From NCBI GenBank assembly GCA_964591255.1, contig CAZQAA010000225.1, forward strand, positions 1 through 23,183: a stretch of DNA of 23,183 nucleotides, written 5' to 3'. The stretch is from CAZQAA01 sp964591255. Its GTDB lineage: Bacteria > Desulfobacterota > DSM-4660 > Desulfatiglandales > Desulfatiglandaceae. Of the stretch, positions 7,250 through 15,699 are shown one piece after another (within the stretch, counting starts at the first letter, position 1; the number at the start of each line of letters is the position of its first letter). A model generated the notes under the pieces. That model was not told the origin of the DNA, did not search any database, and was given only the letters and a program-made list of their open reading frames with translations. A program made the translations under genes and the position numbers.

Positions 7250-8213
7250 GTTCAACCCCCTTTCCCAAGGCCTTTGGCCTGATCTTGTCAATAAGCGGAT
7301 TTGCCACATTCATCATAAGGATAGCAAATACTGTTCCATCCACGAAAACGCCTATATTCCGAATCAGTACAGTCAGGATGCCGGCACCTGCACCGTATAT
7401 CAGCATAGGGATGAAGTTTACCGGTGAGGATGAATCTTCCGTCGCGAGGAAGAAGGCGCCGACAAGTGTATATCCGGTCAAAAGGTGAAAAATAGGAGAT
7501 GCATATTTTTCAGGATCGGAGATGTTAAAGAGATATGCAGCCACAAATATACCCGCAAGGAATGAAATGGATATTTCCCAGCGAATGAAGCCCCTTAAGA
7601 TCAGGTACATACCTCCGATAACAAGCCCTAGACCAAAGACGGAACCGATACCACCCGGCTGTTGCCCCATAAATAGGCCATAGATGCTGTAATCCGTGGC
7701 CGCCGATGCCCCGAAGTGTTTCACAGCACCAAGGGGGTATACCATAGAAAACCCCATATCATAGTTTACCAGGGCTTCATCAAAATTGATCATATCCTGC
7801 CAGGAAAGCATTATTATGGCTACTGCCACAAGCGTGGGATTGAGAGGGTTGCACCCTATGCCCCCGAAGATCTGTTTTCCAATGACAATGGCCACAAATG
7901 TGCCTACTACGATAAGCCACCATGGAATGGTAGCTGGCAATAATATGGCAAATAGAAGCCCGGTGAGGGCTGCACTGCCATCAGCTATACTCGGGGGACG
8001 TTTCAGGACAACGTCCATGAGCAATTCCCATATCATGGCACAAGATATAGACAAGGCTGCAACTCCCAGGGCAGGAACGCCGTACTGATATATCCCCATA
8101 AGGGTGGCTGGAAGGAGGGCTAACATGATGTTATAGTTCTTTGCCGATATGCTGGTCTTGTCATGCCAGAAAGGGGCGTGTGAAGTAACAAACAGTTTTT
8201 GGTTGTTATGCAT
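7242..8213 (-). CDS. rnfD: Rnf complex integral membrane subunit RnfD
   Basis: 323 residues with about nine membrane segments, the RnfD/NqrB family. Family markers include LPATLMGIYQYG near the N-terminus, KQIFGGIGCNPLNPTLV (113-129) and a C-terminal DGTVFAILMMN-NP segment. RnfD normally carries a second covalent FMN at a threonine in an SGAT-type motif; the matching position here reads SAAT (170-173), with Thr173 kept but the glycine replaced by alanine. The ATG at 8213 has GGAGG upstream. The start overlaps the rnfC stop by 8 bases and the end overlaps the rnfG start by 8 bases, so C, D and G are probably translationally coupled. Confidence 0.95.
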   Translation of the reverse strand: MHNNQKLFVTSHAPFWHDKTSISAKNYNIMLALLPATLMGIYQYGVPALGVAALSISCAMIWELLMDVVLKRPPSIADGSAALTGLLFAILLPATIPWWLIVVGTFVAIVIGKQIFGGIGCNPLNPTLVAVAIIMLSWQDMINFDEALVNYDMGFSMVYPLGAVKHFGASAATDYSIYGLFMGQQPGGIGSVFGLGLVIGGMYLILRGFIRWEISISFLAGIFVAAYLFNISDPEKYASPIFHLLTGYTLVGAFFLATEDSSSPVNFIPMLIYGAGAGILTVLIRNIGVFVDGTVFAILMMNVANPLIDKIRPKALGKGVEHA

Positions 8214-9495
8214 TGGATTCCTCCAAGCTTGCTATTCGGGCAAATTCGTGTTTGCCAAGCATAATATAGTGAAATACAGGAATTCGTGCTAAACAGACAT
8301 AGCTACAGAGACCACACTCAATGCATGAAAGCAGGTCATACTCGGTCGCCGCCTCCTCGTAAAGGCCGTTTTCCAAAAGCCTCACAAGCATATTGACAGG
8401 GACCTTGGCAGGACACGCCCTTACGCACTCACCGCAATTGATACAGTGGGTATTGGAAGCTGGTGTGATCTGGCTCTTGTCCTGGACCATTATGGCATCC
8501 GTGCTGTATGTAACAGGCAGCTCTTCAGAATAGATTGCCGTGCCGGTCAGGGGCCCACCCAAGATCAGTCTGTCTCCATGGCCTATCTCGATGCCAAGGA
8601 CATTCAGAATATTTTTTATAGGAGTCCCGATTCTGACACGGACGATCGAGGCGGTTTCATCCTTGTGGATTACTGTCACTGTTTTGTGTATAGGGAGCTT
8701 TTTCGTTTCAAAGGCGTTTCCAAGGCTGATTACGGCCTCTGGGGAGATAAAGCCGAATCCCATATCCACACAGCTTTTCCCCTGTGGAACAACCTTGCCC
8801 AGAATATTTTTCATAATCATTTCTGGTAGCATATTAGGATAAAGGGGCTTTACTTCCATGGTCTTGATGCCAAGTTTTTCCGCAGCAGGCACAAGGAGAG
8901 GTGGGACTACAATAATGACCTTGCTTACATGGGTGATTTCTTTCAGATAATCAATCCCTTTTTTTAAGATGTCGCCCCCATGTCCCAAAGTTACCTGATT
9001 GGTCCTGATCAACAGGTCCTGATCCATACCTGTAATAATAATTGTATTTACAGGGGGCCGGAAATTTAGAAATGACTCAAAATTTGGGCATCCGGGAAGC
9101 TGTCCAAAAAAATTCAGGGCGTTTTCACGGGAGGGGTCTGCTGCTGTCTCACTGAATTCGTTGTCCCATTCATCCTCGGAAGAGACGTCCACGGAGATGG
9201 TGGTGAAGGATTCACCCATATAGCCTGTATACTCTGAAAGGCTGGAAATAGTCCCCGTGACTGTGGAGATCAGATATTTTCCATCACCTTCAACAGGCAC
9301 GATCTTTTCTCCTGTTTTGATCTTTTCTCCTGCCTTGAGAATAATGTCGCCTGAGTTTATGTCCAGATTTTTAAGGAGCAGCGTTACCCTGTCCGGGAGA
9401 GGAATTTCCTGTATGGAATTTTTTTCCTCCATCATGTCAATGGTGGAATATTTGAGCCTTGGCCTTCCAAAACCGATAAACGGTCTTTTAATCAT
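8206..9495 (-). CDS. rnfC: RnfC-like subunit lacking the canonical NADH/FMN motif
   Basis: 429 residues from the ATG at 9495, chosen because GGAGG sits 5 bases upstream. It aligns over its length with RnfC: barrel-sandwich region (about 45-105), Rossmann-like central domain, LILGGPLTG (310-318) and two C-terminal [4Fe-4S] clusters with Cys351, 354, 357, 361 and Cys391, 394, 397, 401. In canonical RnfC the central domain opens with GLGGAGFPTHVKL and then NGAECEPY, which bind FMN and NADH. The corresponding stretches here (about 128-144 and 155-163) read NFFGQLPGCPNFESFL and TGMDQDLLI, and the N-terminal GGVHPP element is FGRPRLK. The Fe-S part is intact, so this is probably a functional electron-transfer subunit that no longer binds NADH in the usual way. 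Second gene of the operon, 42 bases after the cytochrome. Confidence 0.9.
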   Translation of the reverse strand: MIKRPFIGFGRPRLKYSTIDMMEEKNSIQEIPLPDRVTLLLKNLDINSGDIILKAGEKIKTGEKIVPVEGDGKYLISTVTGTISSLSEYTGYMGESFTTISVDVSSEDEWDNEFSETAADPSRENALNFFGQLPGCPNFESFLNFRPPVNTIIITGMDQDLLIRTNQVTLGHGGDILKKGIDYLKEITHVSKVIIVVPPLLVPAAEKLGIKTMEVKPLYPNMLPEMIMKNILGKVVPQGKSCVDMGFGFISPEAVISLGNAFETKKLPIHKTVTVIHKDETASIVRVRIGTPIKNILNVLGIEIGHGDRLILGGPLTGTAIYSEELPVTYSTDAIMVQDKSQITPASNTHCINCGECVRACPAKVPVNMLVRLLENGLYEEAATEYDLLSCIECGLCSYVCLARIPVFHYIMLGKHEFARIASLEESNA

Positions 9496-9537
9496 CTTTG
9501 CCTCCGTTACAAGAAAAAAGGGGAACAAGCAGAGGAA

Positions 9538-9918
9538 TTATCGGACATGGCACTCTGCACACTCTGTGGGGCCCATGCCTTCATCTTCGTGGCACCCGAC
9601 ACATTGCATATGAAATGCGTCAGATATTTTCGGAGACTCTTCGCTGCTGTCCGGCTCATGGCAGTCTCCGCATGAAGTAGGTTGTTCGTTTTCCTCGGCA
9701 TCAAAAGCATGGTGACAATCATTGCAGTCAATACCATAACCATCGTCTGATGCATGTCCCTTGTGGTCAAAAAAGACATTTCCTGCAGCGCTTTTGAACA
9801 TTATCCTGACAGGTTCTTCCGGAGTGTTTACCGGAAACGCGGCATAACACACTACACCAACAATAAAACAAACAATCCCGAGGCAAAAGGCGAGCGTCTG
9901 TTCGGTTTTTGCTTTCAT
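9538..9918 (-). CDS. Membrane-anchored tetraheme cytochrome c, c3/c7-like
   Basis: 126 residues with an N-terminal hydrophobic segment (about 8-28) serving as signal or anchor. Four CxxCH haem sites follow: CNDCH (65-69), CGDCH (83-87), CVGCH (106-110) and CAECH (120-124). FDHKGH (His52 and His55), His70 and His103 can supply distal ligands, the bis-histidine pattern of class III cytochromes. It would sit on the periplasmic side. As the first gene of the rnf operon, transcribed from the promoter at 10029-10056, it probably exchanges electrons with the Rnf complex; multiheme cytochromes encoded with Rnf are known in Desulfovibrio and in Methanosarcina. The ATG at 9918 follows AGGGA. The protein ends two residues after the last haem site. 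Confidence 0.92.
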   Translation of the reverse strand: MKAKTEQTLAFCLGIVCFIVGVVCYAAFPVNTPEEPVRIMFKSAAGNVFFDHKGHASDDGYGIDCNDCHHAFDAEENEQPTSCGDCHEPDSSEESPKISDAFHMQCVGCHEDEGMGPTECAECHVR

Positions 9919-10028
9919 TCTATTATCCCTTGAATTTTGTCGACCTGAAGAATATCACTCCTCCATCAATAGAGGTTATTTCCTATGTTTGTGACGAAGA
10001 GGGCGTGTTAAGTTATTTATGAAGGCTT

Positions 10029-10056
10029 TTTATAAGAAAGGGGATCTCTTTGTCAA
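10029..10056 (-). promoter_or_regulatory. Sigma-70-type promoter of the cytochrome-rnf operon
   Basis: On the minus strand, TTGACA (10056-10051, six of six consensus bases) is followed after 16 bases by TATAAA (10034-10029, five of six). Transcription would start near 10022 and leave a leader of about 100 bases before the cytochrome ATG at 9918. It is the only strong promoter seen upstream of the seven-gene operon. It overlaps the alternative TTG start of the divergent phosphatase gene, which argues against that start. Confidence 0.6.
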
Positions 10057-10121
10057 GTCAGGGTTTTTGTATATTGAAAAAACCCACCTCCTTTGATAAG
10101 CTTAACAGAAAGGGGCAAAAC

Positions 10122-11081
10122 ATGATGAATGTCTTGGCGTCCATTGACATTGGAACCTACACTGCGCGGCTCCTAATCGCCAAAAAACTGCCTTCATCAA
10201 ACATACTGCGGCCTTTGGCAAGACAACGGGCTTATATACGCCTTGCAGATGGTCTTGGCCTTTCCAGAAAAAAGATCATTAAAGCCGATGCTGTTGATCG
10301 AACGCTGAATGCCATGCGTGATTTTTTGAACTGTATTAATCGATTCAGGGTTGATCGGATCTGTGCTGTTGCTACCGGTTTTTTCAGGGAGGCCGAAAAC
10401 AATGACCAAGTAATAAAAGAGATATATAAAAACACCGGGATAGAGGTAAGGATCATAACCGGAGAGGAGGAGGCCCTGTTGAGCGGGAAAGGAGCCTTGT
10501 GCGCCTTGGACCTGGGGAGTACGACCCCGTTTTTGGTGATTGATCTTGGTGGGGGGAGCTCTGAGTTGTTGATCGGTACCCGGGATGCCCCTTATGCCGT
10601 ATCTCTCCCCCTAGGTGCAGCCGTGCTGCAACATCTCTATTTTAAATATGATCCACCAGGTAATATCCAGATTTATGCTCTTAGAGATTATATTGATCAA
10701 GTTTTGGCCAGCTCTTCTGTGGCAGATGTTGCGTATGAGAAAAGGCCCGTCGTGATTGGTACAGGCGGAACCATCATCACCATTGCTGCCCTGATCCATA
10801 ATGTTTCCCTAAAACCAAAACTGGCATTTCCAGAGAGGATTACCGGTTTAGAGATAAGCTCGTCACAGATGGAAACACTCTTTGACCATATGAAGACCCT
10901 GACGCTTTTGGAAAGGATAAAGTCCTATGGGCTGGAGCGTGACAGGGCAAAGGTGATCCTGGCAGGGATTTTTATTGTAATGAGGCTTATGCACTTTTTT
11001 GGTTCAGCCAGGCTTATAACTAGTTTTTCAGACTTGTTGGAAGGTCTTTTGCTTTCGGCAGATAGGACCTCGGCTGTTTAG
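10122..11081 (+). CDS. ppx: Ppx/GppA family phosphatase (exopolyphosphatase or pppGpp phosphohydrolase)
   Basis: 319 residues of the ASKHA fold, the short form without the C-terminal HD-like domains of E. coli Ppx. Motifs: phosphate loop SIDIGTYTARLLI (7-19; usual DIGSNSxR), ATGFFREAEN, GEEEALLSGKGA and the second phosphate loop VIDLGGGSSELLIG. It hydrolyses either the terminal phosphate of polyphosphate or the 5' phosphate of pppGpp; sequence does not decide between them. The frame is open back to a TTG at 10050, but the ATG at 10122 is preferred: it has AGAAAGGGG 6 bases upstream and family similarity begins right after it. The gene is followed 35 bases later by guaB and guaA, which make GMP, so a link to guanine-nucleotide and (p)ppGpp balance is plausible. 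Confidence 0.85.
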   Translation: MMNVLASIDIGTYTARLLIAKKLPSSNILRPLARQRAYIRLADGLGLSRKKIIKADAVDRTLNAMRDFLNCINRFRVDRICAVATGFFREAENNDQVIKEIYKNTGIEVRIITGEEEALLSGKGALCALDLGSTTPFLVIDLGGGSSELLIGTRDAPYAVSLPLGAAVLQHLYFKYDPPGNIQIYALRDYIDQVLASSSVADVAYEKRPVVIGTGGTIITIAALIHNVSLKPKLAFPERITGLEISSSQMETLFDHMKTLTLLERIKSYGLERDRAKVILAGIFIVMRLMHFFGSARLITSFSDLLEGLLLSADRTSAV

Positions 11082-11116
11082 ATTGCAGGTATATCAGTTT
11101 TTTGTGGGAGGAGAAA

Positions 11117-12583
11117 ATGAATGGCCATGTTTTTAAGTTTGCTTACACTTTTGATGATCTCATCCTGATACCGCGATATTCGGAGATTCTTCCTGGTGAG
11201 GTGGATACGGGCACCAGAATTTCCAGGCGTATAGAATTGAACATCCCGATTGTGAGTGCAGCAATGGACACGGTGACCGAGTCAGCTACGGCCATTACCA
11301 TGGCTAGGCAGGGAGGGCTTGGTTTTATCCACAAGAACATGGGCATAGAGCGACAGTGCACGGAGGTGGAGAAGGTCAAAAAATCCGAGAGCGGCATGAT
11401 TGTGGACCCTATTACCATTGGACCGGAACAAAAACTCCATGATGTCCTGAGGATAATGGAGAAATTTAAGATTTCGGGAGTCCCTGTGGTCAGGGAGGGA
11501 AACCTGGTCGGCATTATTACCAATCGGGACTTAAGGTTTGAGACAAACCTGGACCAAAGAGTGGAAGAGGTTATGACAAAGGAGGACCTTGCTACTGCCA
11601 GGGTAGGGATTACCCTTGAAGAGTCCAAGGCCATTTTGCACAAAAGACGTATAGAGAAACTGCTGGTGGTGGATGATACCGGCAAACTGAAAGGTCTTAT
11701 AACAATCAAAGATATTGAAAAGATTAAAAAGTATCCGTACTCGTGCAAGGATGAACTGGGGCGATTGAGGGTTGGTGCTGCAGTAGGCGTGGGTCCGGAT
11801 ATGGAAGACAGAGTAGCCGGGCTTATGTCTGCCAATGTGGACGTGGTGGTGCTTGATACCGCACATGGGCATTCGAAGAAGGTGATCCAGGCTGTTAAAG
11901 AAATAAAGAAGAAACACCCTGACCTTGAGCTGATTGCAGGCAACGTGGCCACGGCGGAAGGTGCAAGGGCACTTATTGATGCGGGCGCCGACGGCATCAA
12001 AGTGGGAGTGGGACCGGGTTCAATATGTACCACGCGTGTGGTGGCAGGGGTTGGCCTGCCTCAGATGACGGCCATAATGGAGTGTGCCGGTGAGGCGCAA
12101 AAAGCCGGAGTGCCTTTAATTGCAGACGGCGGTATCAAGTATTCCGGGGACATCACAAAGGCATTGGCCGGCGGAGCCGATTCTGTTATGATCGGGAGCC
12201 TGTTCGCAGGGACAGAGGAAAGCCCGGGCGAGACCATACTTTTTCAGGGAAGATCCTACAAGCTGTACAGGGGCATGGGATCATTGGAGGCAATGAAAGA
12301 AGGGAGCAGGGACAGGTATTTTCAGGAAGAGGTACTTTTTGAGGAGAAGATGGTCCCTGAAGGTATCGTTGGCAGGGTTCCCTATCGTGGACCGTTGGCA
12401 GATAATGTCTATCAACTTGTGGGAGGGCTTAAGTCCGGCATGGGTTATCTGGGATGCCGCAATATTAGAGACCTGCGCACCGGGACAGAATTTGCCTGGA
12501 TCACTCCTGCCGGGCTCAGGGAAAGCCATGTCCATGATGTGATAATTACAAAAGAGGCCCCCAACTACCGTGTGGGCCAATAG
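11117..12583 (+). CDS. guaB: Inosine-5'-monophosphate dehydrogenase
   Basis: 488 residues, the normal length. It oxidises IMP to XMP with NAD+, the committed step to guanine nucleotides. The catalytic loop GVGPGSICTTR holds Cys304; two CBS domains (about 95-205) interrupt the barrel; the substrate-binding DGGIKYSGD and LYRGMGSLEAM segments are intact. The frame extends to a TTG at 11102, but the GGGAGGAG ribosome site lies at 11106-11113, so the ATG at 11117 is the start. It is 19 bases upstream of guaA and 35 after the Ppx/GppA gene, probably one transcript. Confidence 0.97.
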   Translation: MNGHVFKFAYTFDDLILIPRYSEILPGEVDTGTRISRRIELNIPIVSAAMDTVTESATAITMARQGGLGFIHKNMGIERQCTEVEKVKKSESGMIVDPITIGPEQKLHDVLRIMEKFKISGVPVVREGNLVGIITNRDLRFETNLDQRVEEVMTKEDLATARVGITLEESKAILHKRRIEKLLVVDDTGKLKGLITIKDIEKIKKYPYSCKDELGRLRVGAAVGVGPDMEDRVAGLMSANVDVVVLDTAHGHSKKVIQAVKEIKKKHPDLELIAGNVATAEGARALIDAGADGIKVGVGPGSICTTRVVAGVGLPQMTAIMECAGEAQKAGVPLIADGGIKYSGDITKALAGGADSVMIGSLFAGTEESPGETILFQGRSYKLYRGMGSLEAMKEGSRDRYFQEEVLFEEKMVPEGIVGRVPYRGPLADNVYQLVGGLKSGMGYLGCRNIRDLRTGTEFAWITPAGLRESHVHDVIITKEAPNYRVGQ

Positions 12584-12602
12584 ATATAAGGTATAATGGG
12601 TA

Positions 12603-14159
12603 ATGTCGGACAGCCTTTATGAACAAAAGATCCTTATCCTGGATTTTGGATCCCAGTACACTCAGTTAATTGCAAGGCGGATACGGGAGGCCAAGGTCTA
12701 CTGCGAGATCCACCCTTATAATTTTTCCCTTGAAGAGATTAAGGCTTTTTCCCCAAAAGGGATTGTTTTTTCCGGGGGCCCGTCAAGCATTTATGATAGA
12801 GACGCCCCCATGGTGGCCAAGGATTTGTTTGATCTGAATATTCCGATCCTTGGTATATGTTACGGAATGCAGATTTTGACTCATATGTTTGGAGGCAGGG
12901 TTGCCGGATCTGCTGATCGTGAATATGGAAACGCCGTCATTACTATCAGGAATGACAAGGATCTCTTTTTCGGGTTGGGAAAACGGGATGACCATATTGT
13001 ATGGATGAGTCATGGTGACAGGATCGACTGTGTGCCCGATGGTTTTGAGATCTTGGCCAGCAGCGAGAACAGTCCCGTGGCGGCTATGGCGAATAGCTCA
13101 AAAAAGTATTTTGGGGTCCAGTTCCACCCGGAGGTGGCTCATACGCATGACGGAACAAAGATCCTGGAAAATTTTCTCTTCAAGATATGCGGATGTGATC
13201 CTTCATGGGACATGGCTTCTTTCGTCCACAGGACGATCGAGTCTCTCAGGAAAAAGATAGGTGATAACCAGGTGGTGTGCGGACTTTCGGGGGGTGTTGA
13301 TTCTTCTGTTACAGCGGTGCTTCTTCACAGGGCAATAGGGAGCAGGCTTGCCTGTATTCTTGTGGATAATGGCCTTATGAGGAGGCATGAGGCCGAGGAC
13401 GTTATGCGGGTTTTTAGAGAATGTTACGGAATAACTCTTCATCTGGTGGATGCGTCTGATCATTTTCTTCGTTGCCTTAAGGGAATAACCGATCCCGAGG
13501 AAAAAAGAAAAATCATCGGCAAGGAGTTTATATCCACTTTTGAAAAGAAGGCAAAGGAACTCGGTAACGTAAAATACCTGGCACAGGGAACACTGTATCC
13601 GGATGTTATTGAAAGCGTGTCGTTTAAGGGTCCATCAGCCACTATCAAGAGTCACCACAATGTGGGTGGATTGCCTGACGTGATGCGTTTAGAGCTTATT
13701 GAGCCTTTGCGTGAACTGTTCAAGGATGAAGTCAGGCAGGTTGGTATTGAACTCGGATTGCCCCGAGAGATGCTGGTTCGTCATCCTTTTCCAGGGCCGG
13801 GGCTGGCAGTCCGTATTTTGGGTGATGTCACACCTGATCGCCTTGAAATATTAAGATCTGCCGACAGCATAGTGGAGGAAGAAATAAGGAAAGCCGGGTT
13901 GTACGAAGAAGTATGGCAGGCCTTTGCTGTGCTTCTTCCGGTCAAGACAGTAGGGGTGATGGGAGATGAAAGGACTTATGAAAACGTGATAGCCATCCGG
14001 ATTGTAGACAGTCAGGATGCCATGACGGCTGACTGGTCCAGGGTCCCCTATGATGTCCTGGCCGTAATTTCCAACAGGATCATCAACAGCATTAAAGGCG
14101 TAAACCGGGTCGTTTACGATATATCCTCCAAACCCCCCAGTACTATCGAATGGGAGTGA
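12603..14159 (+). CDS. guaA: GMP synthase (glutamine-hydrolysing)
   Basis: 518 residues with the three expected parts. A class I glutamine amidotransferase domain (1-195) has nucleophile Cys86 in GICYGMQ and His175/Glu177 in FHPEV. The ATP-pyrophosphatase domain has the PP-loop SGGVDSS (229-235). The C-terminal dimerisation domain ends in KPPSTIEWE, the usual ending. It aminates XMP to GMP using glutamine and ATP. It follows guaB in the same operon and ends in TGA, one of several ordinary TGA stops in the window. Confidence 0.97.
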   Translation: MSDSLYEQKILILDFGSQYTQLIARRIREAKVYCEIHPYNFSLEEIKAFSPKGIVFSGGPSSIYDRDAPMVAKDLFDLNIPILGICYGMQILTHMFGGRVAGSADREYGNAVITIRNDKDLFFGLGKRDDHIVWMSHGDRIDCVPDGFEILASSENSPVAAMANSSKKYFGVQFHPEVAHTHDGTKILENFLFKICGCDPSWDMASFVHRTIESLRKKIGDNQVVCGLSGGVDSSVTAVLLHRAIGSRLACILVDNGLMRRHEAEDVMRVFRECYGITLHLVDASDHFLRCLKGITDPEEKRKIIGKEFISTFEKKAKELGNVKYLAQGTLYPDVIESVSFKGPSATIKSHHNVGGLPDVMRLELIEPLRELFKDEVRQVGIELGLPREMLVRHPFPGPGLAVRILGDVTPDRLEILRSADSIVEEEIRKAGLYEEVWQAFAVLLPVKTVGVMGDERTYENVIAIRIVDSQDAMTADWSRVPYDVLAVISNRIINSIKGVNRVVYDISSKPPSTIEWE

Positions 14160-14192
14160 GATCCCAGCTTTCAATCCCTCTCTAATAACGGA

Positions 14193-14220
14193 CTTGTGAT
14201 GGTTAGTGTCACATCATAAG
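14193..14220. repeat. Inverted repeat between guaA and the outer-membrane gene
   Basis: CTTGTGATG (14193-14201) can pair with CATCATAAG (14212-14220), nine positions including one G-T wobble, around a 10-base loop. No T-run follows, so it is not a typical intrinsic terminator. It contains TGTGA and TCACA half-sites 9 bases apart, wider than the 6 of a CRP site. Function is unknown; an operator for the downstream gene is possible. The rest of this 163-base gap shows only the ribosome site of the next gene. Confidence 0.3.
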
Positions 14221-14322
14221 GATGATTGAGAGATATATTTCCGAATTACAGCGCAGTAAATACAGGCTGTCTGGCAGTCCAGCAGATTGTTGGCAAGCAA
14301 TGTAGATTAAGGAGGATGATTC

Positions 14323-15633
14323 ATGAAAAGGGCCGTGCCTTTATCATTGTATGTGGTTCTGTTTTGCTGTCTTCTGTGTCAGACCTCAATAGCTGGTGAC
14401 AGGATGAGCCTGGGTCTTTTCGAGAACAAGCTCAGGATCGGCGGCGATTTCTATGTAAGATTTGAGACGAGAAGTGATTATTATACGCAGGACAAAAGGC
14501 AAGTCAATGACCACGGCATATCTTCAAGGCAGAGGCTAAGCCTTGATTTTATGCCTCGAAACGATATGGGGTTTACGTTTACCATGCTCAGGACAATCGA
14601 CGGCGATGATCCCCATTCCTATCTTTTTCCGTATGCCTATGATCATGGAGCAGATGTCCAGCAGGCCTATTTGCATCTGGACAGGCCCATGGACCTGCCC
14701 TTTTCCCTGTGGGCAGGACGCAGGGAGATAGCCTATCTTAACCAGCGGTTAATCGGTCATTCTTATGGCTGGACAAACAAACCTATCAACTTTGACGGCG
14801 CAGGCGTAGTTTTTGACAGCAGGGTGGTAAAAGTTGATGTTTTCTACTTGAATAAGGTCCTCCGTGATCTTGATGAAGCCAACTCATTTAATGATGACTG
14901 GTTCGGAAAACCCTCAGATATGTACGGGGTATGGATTACGCTCAAAGATATTCCCTTGGTTCAAAAAATAGAACCATATATCCTTATCAATGATGATGAT
15001 AACGGCAATGATTCCACCACACCCGGAATCAGGATATACGGCAAAAGGGGAGCATTTGACTATGACATAAATCTGACCATGCAATTTGGACACAAGTATG
15101 TAAATGGAGAAAAATTAGAGAGACATGCCCAGGCGTTTTATATGGACATGGGATACACATTCGATCTGTTCCAAAAGTCCCGTATTGCCTTGCAGTACAA
15201 CTATGCAAGCGGTGATGACGATCCTGGTGACCAATCATATGATACATTTGACCAGCTTTATGGCTGTGTGCACGGAAAGTATGGGCTGATGGATTTTTTT
15301 TCCTGGCAGAATATGCACGACATATACCTTTATGGCAACTCTTCTCTTTTTATTAAGAATTTGAATATGTTGTGTGGAGTCCATTTTTTCTGGCTGGATG
15401 ATACCCATGACAGTTGGTATAATTGCTATAAGAAAGTCCAGCGGAATGACCCGACAGGGGATCCAGATTCATACGTGGGAAGCGAACTTGATCTCCTTCT
15501 GACCTATTCCTTTCTCACAAACTTCAAACTGACCGCCTTTGTGGGCCACTTTTTTGCCGGTTCATACGTAAGGGACACCGGGAGAGACAGGGATGCCGAT
15601 TACACCTATTTTCAGCTTGAATATCAATTTTAG
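14323..15633 (+). CDS. Outer-membrane beta-barrel protein, alginate-export/porin-like
   Basis: 436 residues with an N-terminal signal peptide (about 1-24, cleavage near TSIAG) and a strong AAGGAGG ribosome site. The rest consists of alternating polar and aromatic strands and ends in LEYQF, the C-terminal aromatic signature recognised by the outer-membrane insertion machinery. Features such as RFETRSDYY near the N-terminus and AGRREIAYLNQRLIG followed by NFDGAGVVFD recall the alginate-export barrel family (AlgE-like), many members of which are general porins in Desulfobacterota and other anaerobes. It would sit in the outer membrane and pass an unidentified solute. There is no neighbouring transport or polysaccharide gene to suggest a substrate, and it appears to be a single-gene unit. 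Confidence 0.75.
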   Translation: MKRAVPLSLYVVLFCCLLCQTSIAGDRMSLGLFENKLRIGGDFYVRFETRSDYYTQDKRQVNDHGISSRQRLSLDFMPRNDMGFTFTMLRTIDGDDPHSYLFPYAYDHGADVQQAYLHLDRPMDLPFSLWAGRREIAYLNQRLIGHSYGWTNKPINFDGAGVVFDSRVVKVDVFYLNKVLRDLDEANSFNDDWFGKPSDMYGVWITLKDIPLVQKIEPYILINDDDNGNDSTTPGIRIYGKRGAFDYDINLTMQFGHKYVNGEKLERHAQAFYMDMGYTFDLFQKSRIALQYNYASGDDDPGDQSYDTFDQLYGCVHGKYGLMDFFSWQNMHDIYLYGNSSLFIKNLNMLCGVHFFWLDDTHDSWYNCYKKVQRNDPTGDPDSYVGSELDLLLTYSFLTNFKLTAFVGHFFAGSYVRDTGRDRDADYTYFQLEYQF

Positions 15634-15699
15634 GAATATGTGGTATTTGTTAACTTCAAACGATTTTATATTTTTATATATAGACTGATAATAGCCCGT

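Noticed and set aside
9960..9975. Hairpin CCTC/GAGG in the leader of the cytochrome-rnf operon as an attenuator.
   Set aside because: Only 4 bp with an 8-base loop and no T-run; expected by chance.
10050..10121. N-terminal extension of the Ppx/GppA protein from TTG 10050.
   Set aside because: Although AGAAAGGGG precedes this TTG too, the extension lacks similarity to the family, and the minus-strand rnf promoter occupies 10029-10056. ATG 10122 has an equal ribosome site.
11143..12033. A 296-residue open frame on the minus strand inside guaB.
   Set aside because: Serine- and proline-rich shadow translation opposite a clearly conserved guaB; no recognisable domain or ribosome site.
14196..14213. 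CRP-binding site before the outer-membrane gene.
   Set aside because: The TGTGA and TCACA half-sites are 9 bases apart rather than 6, so the geometry is wrong.
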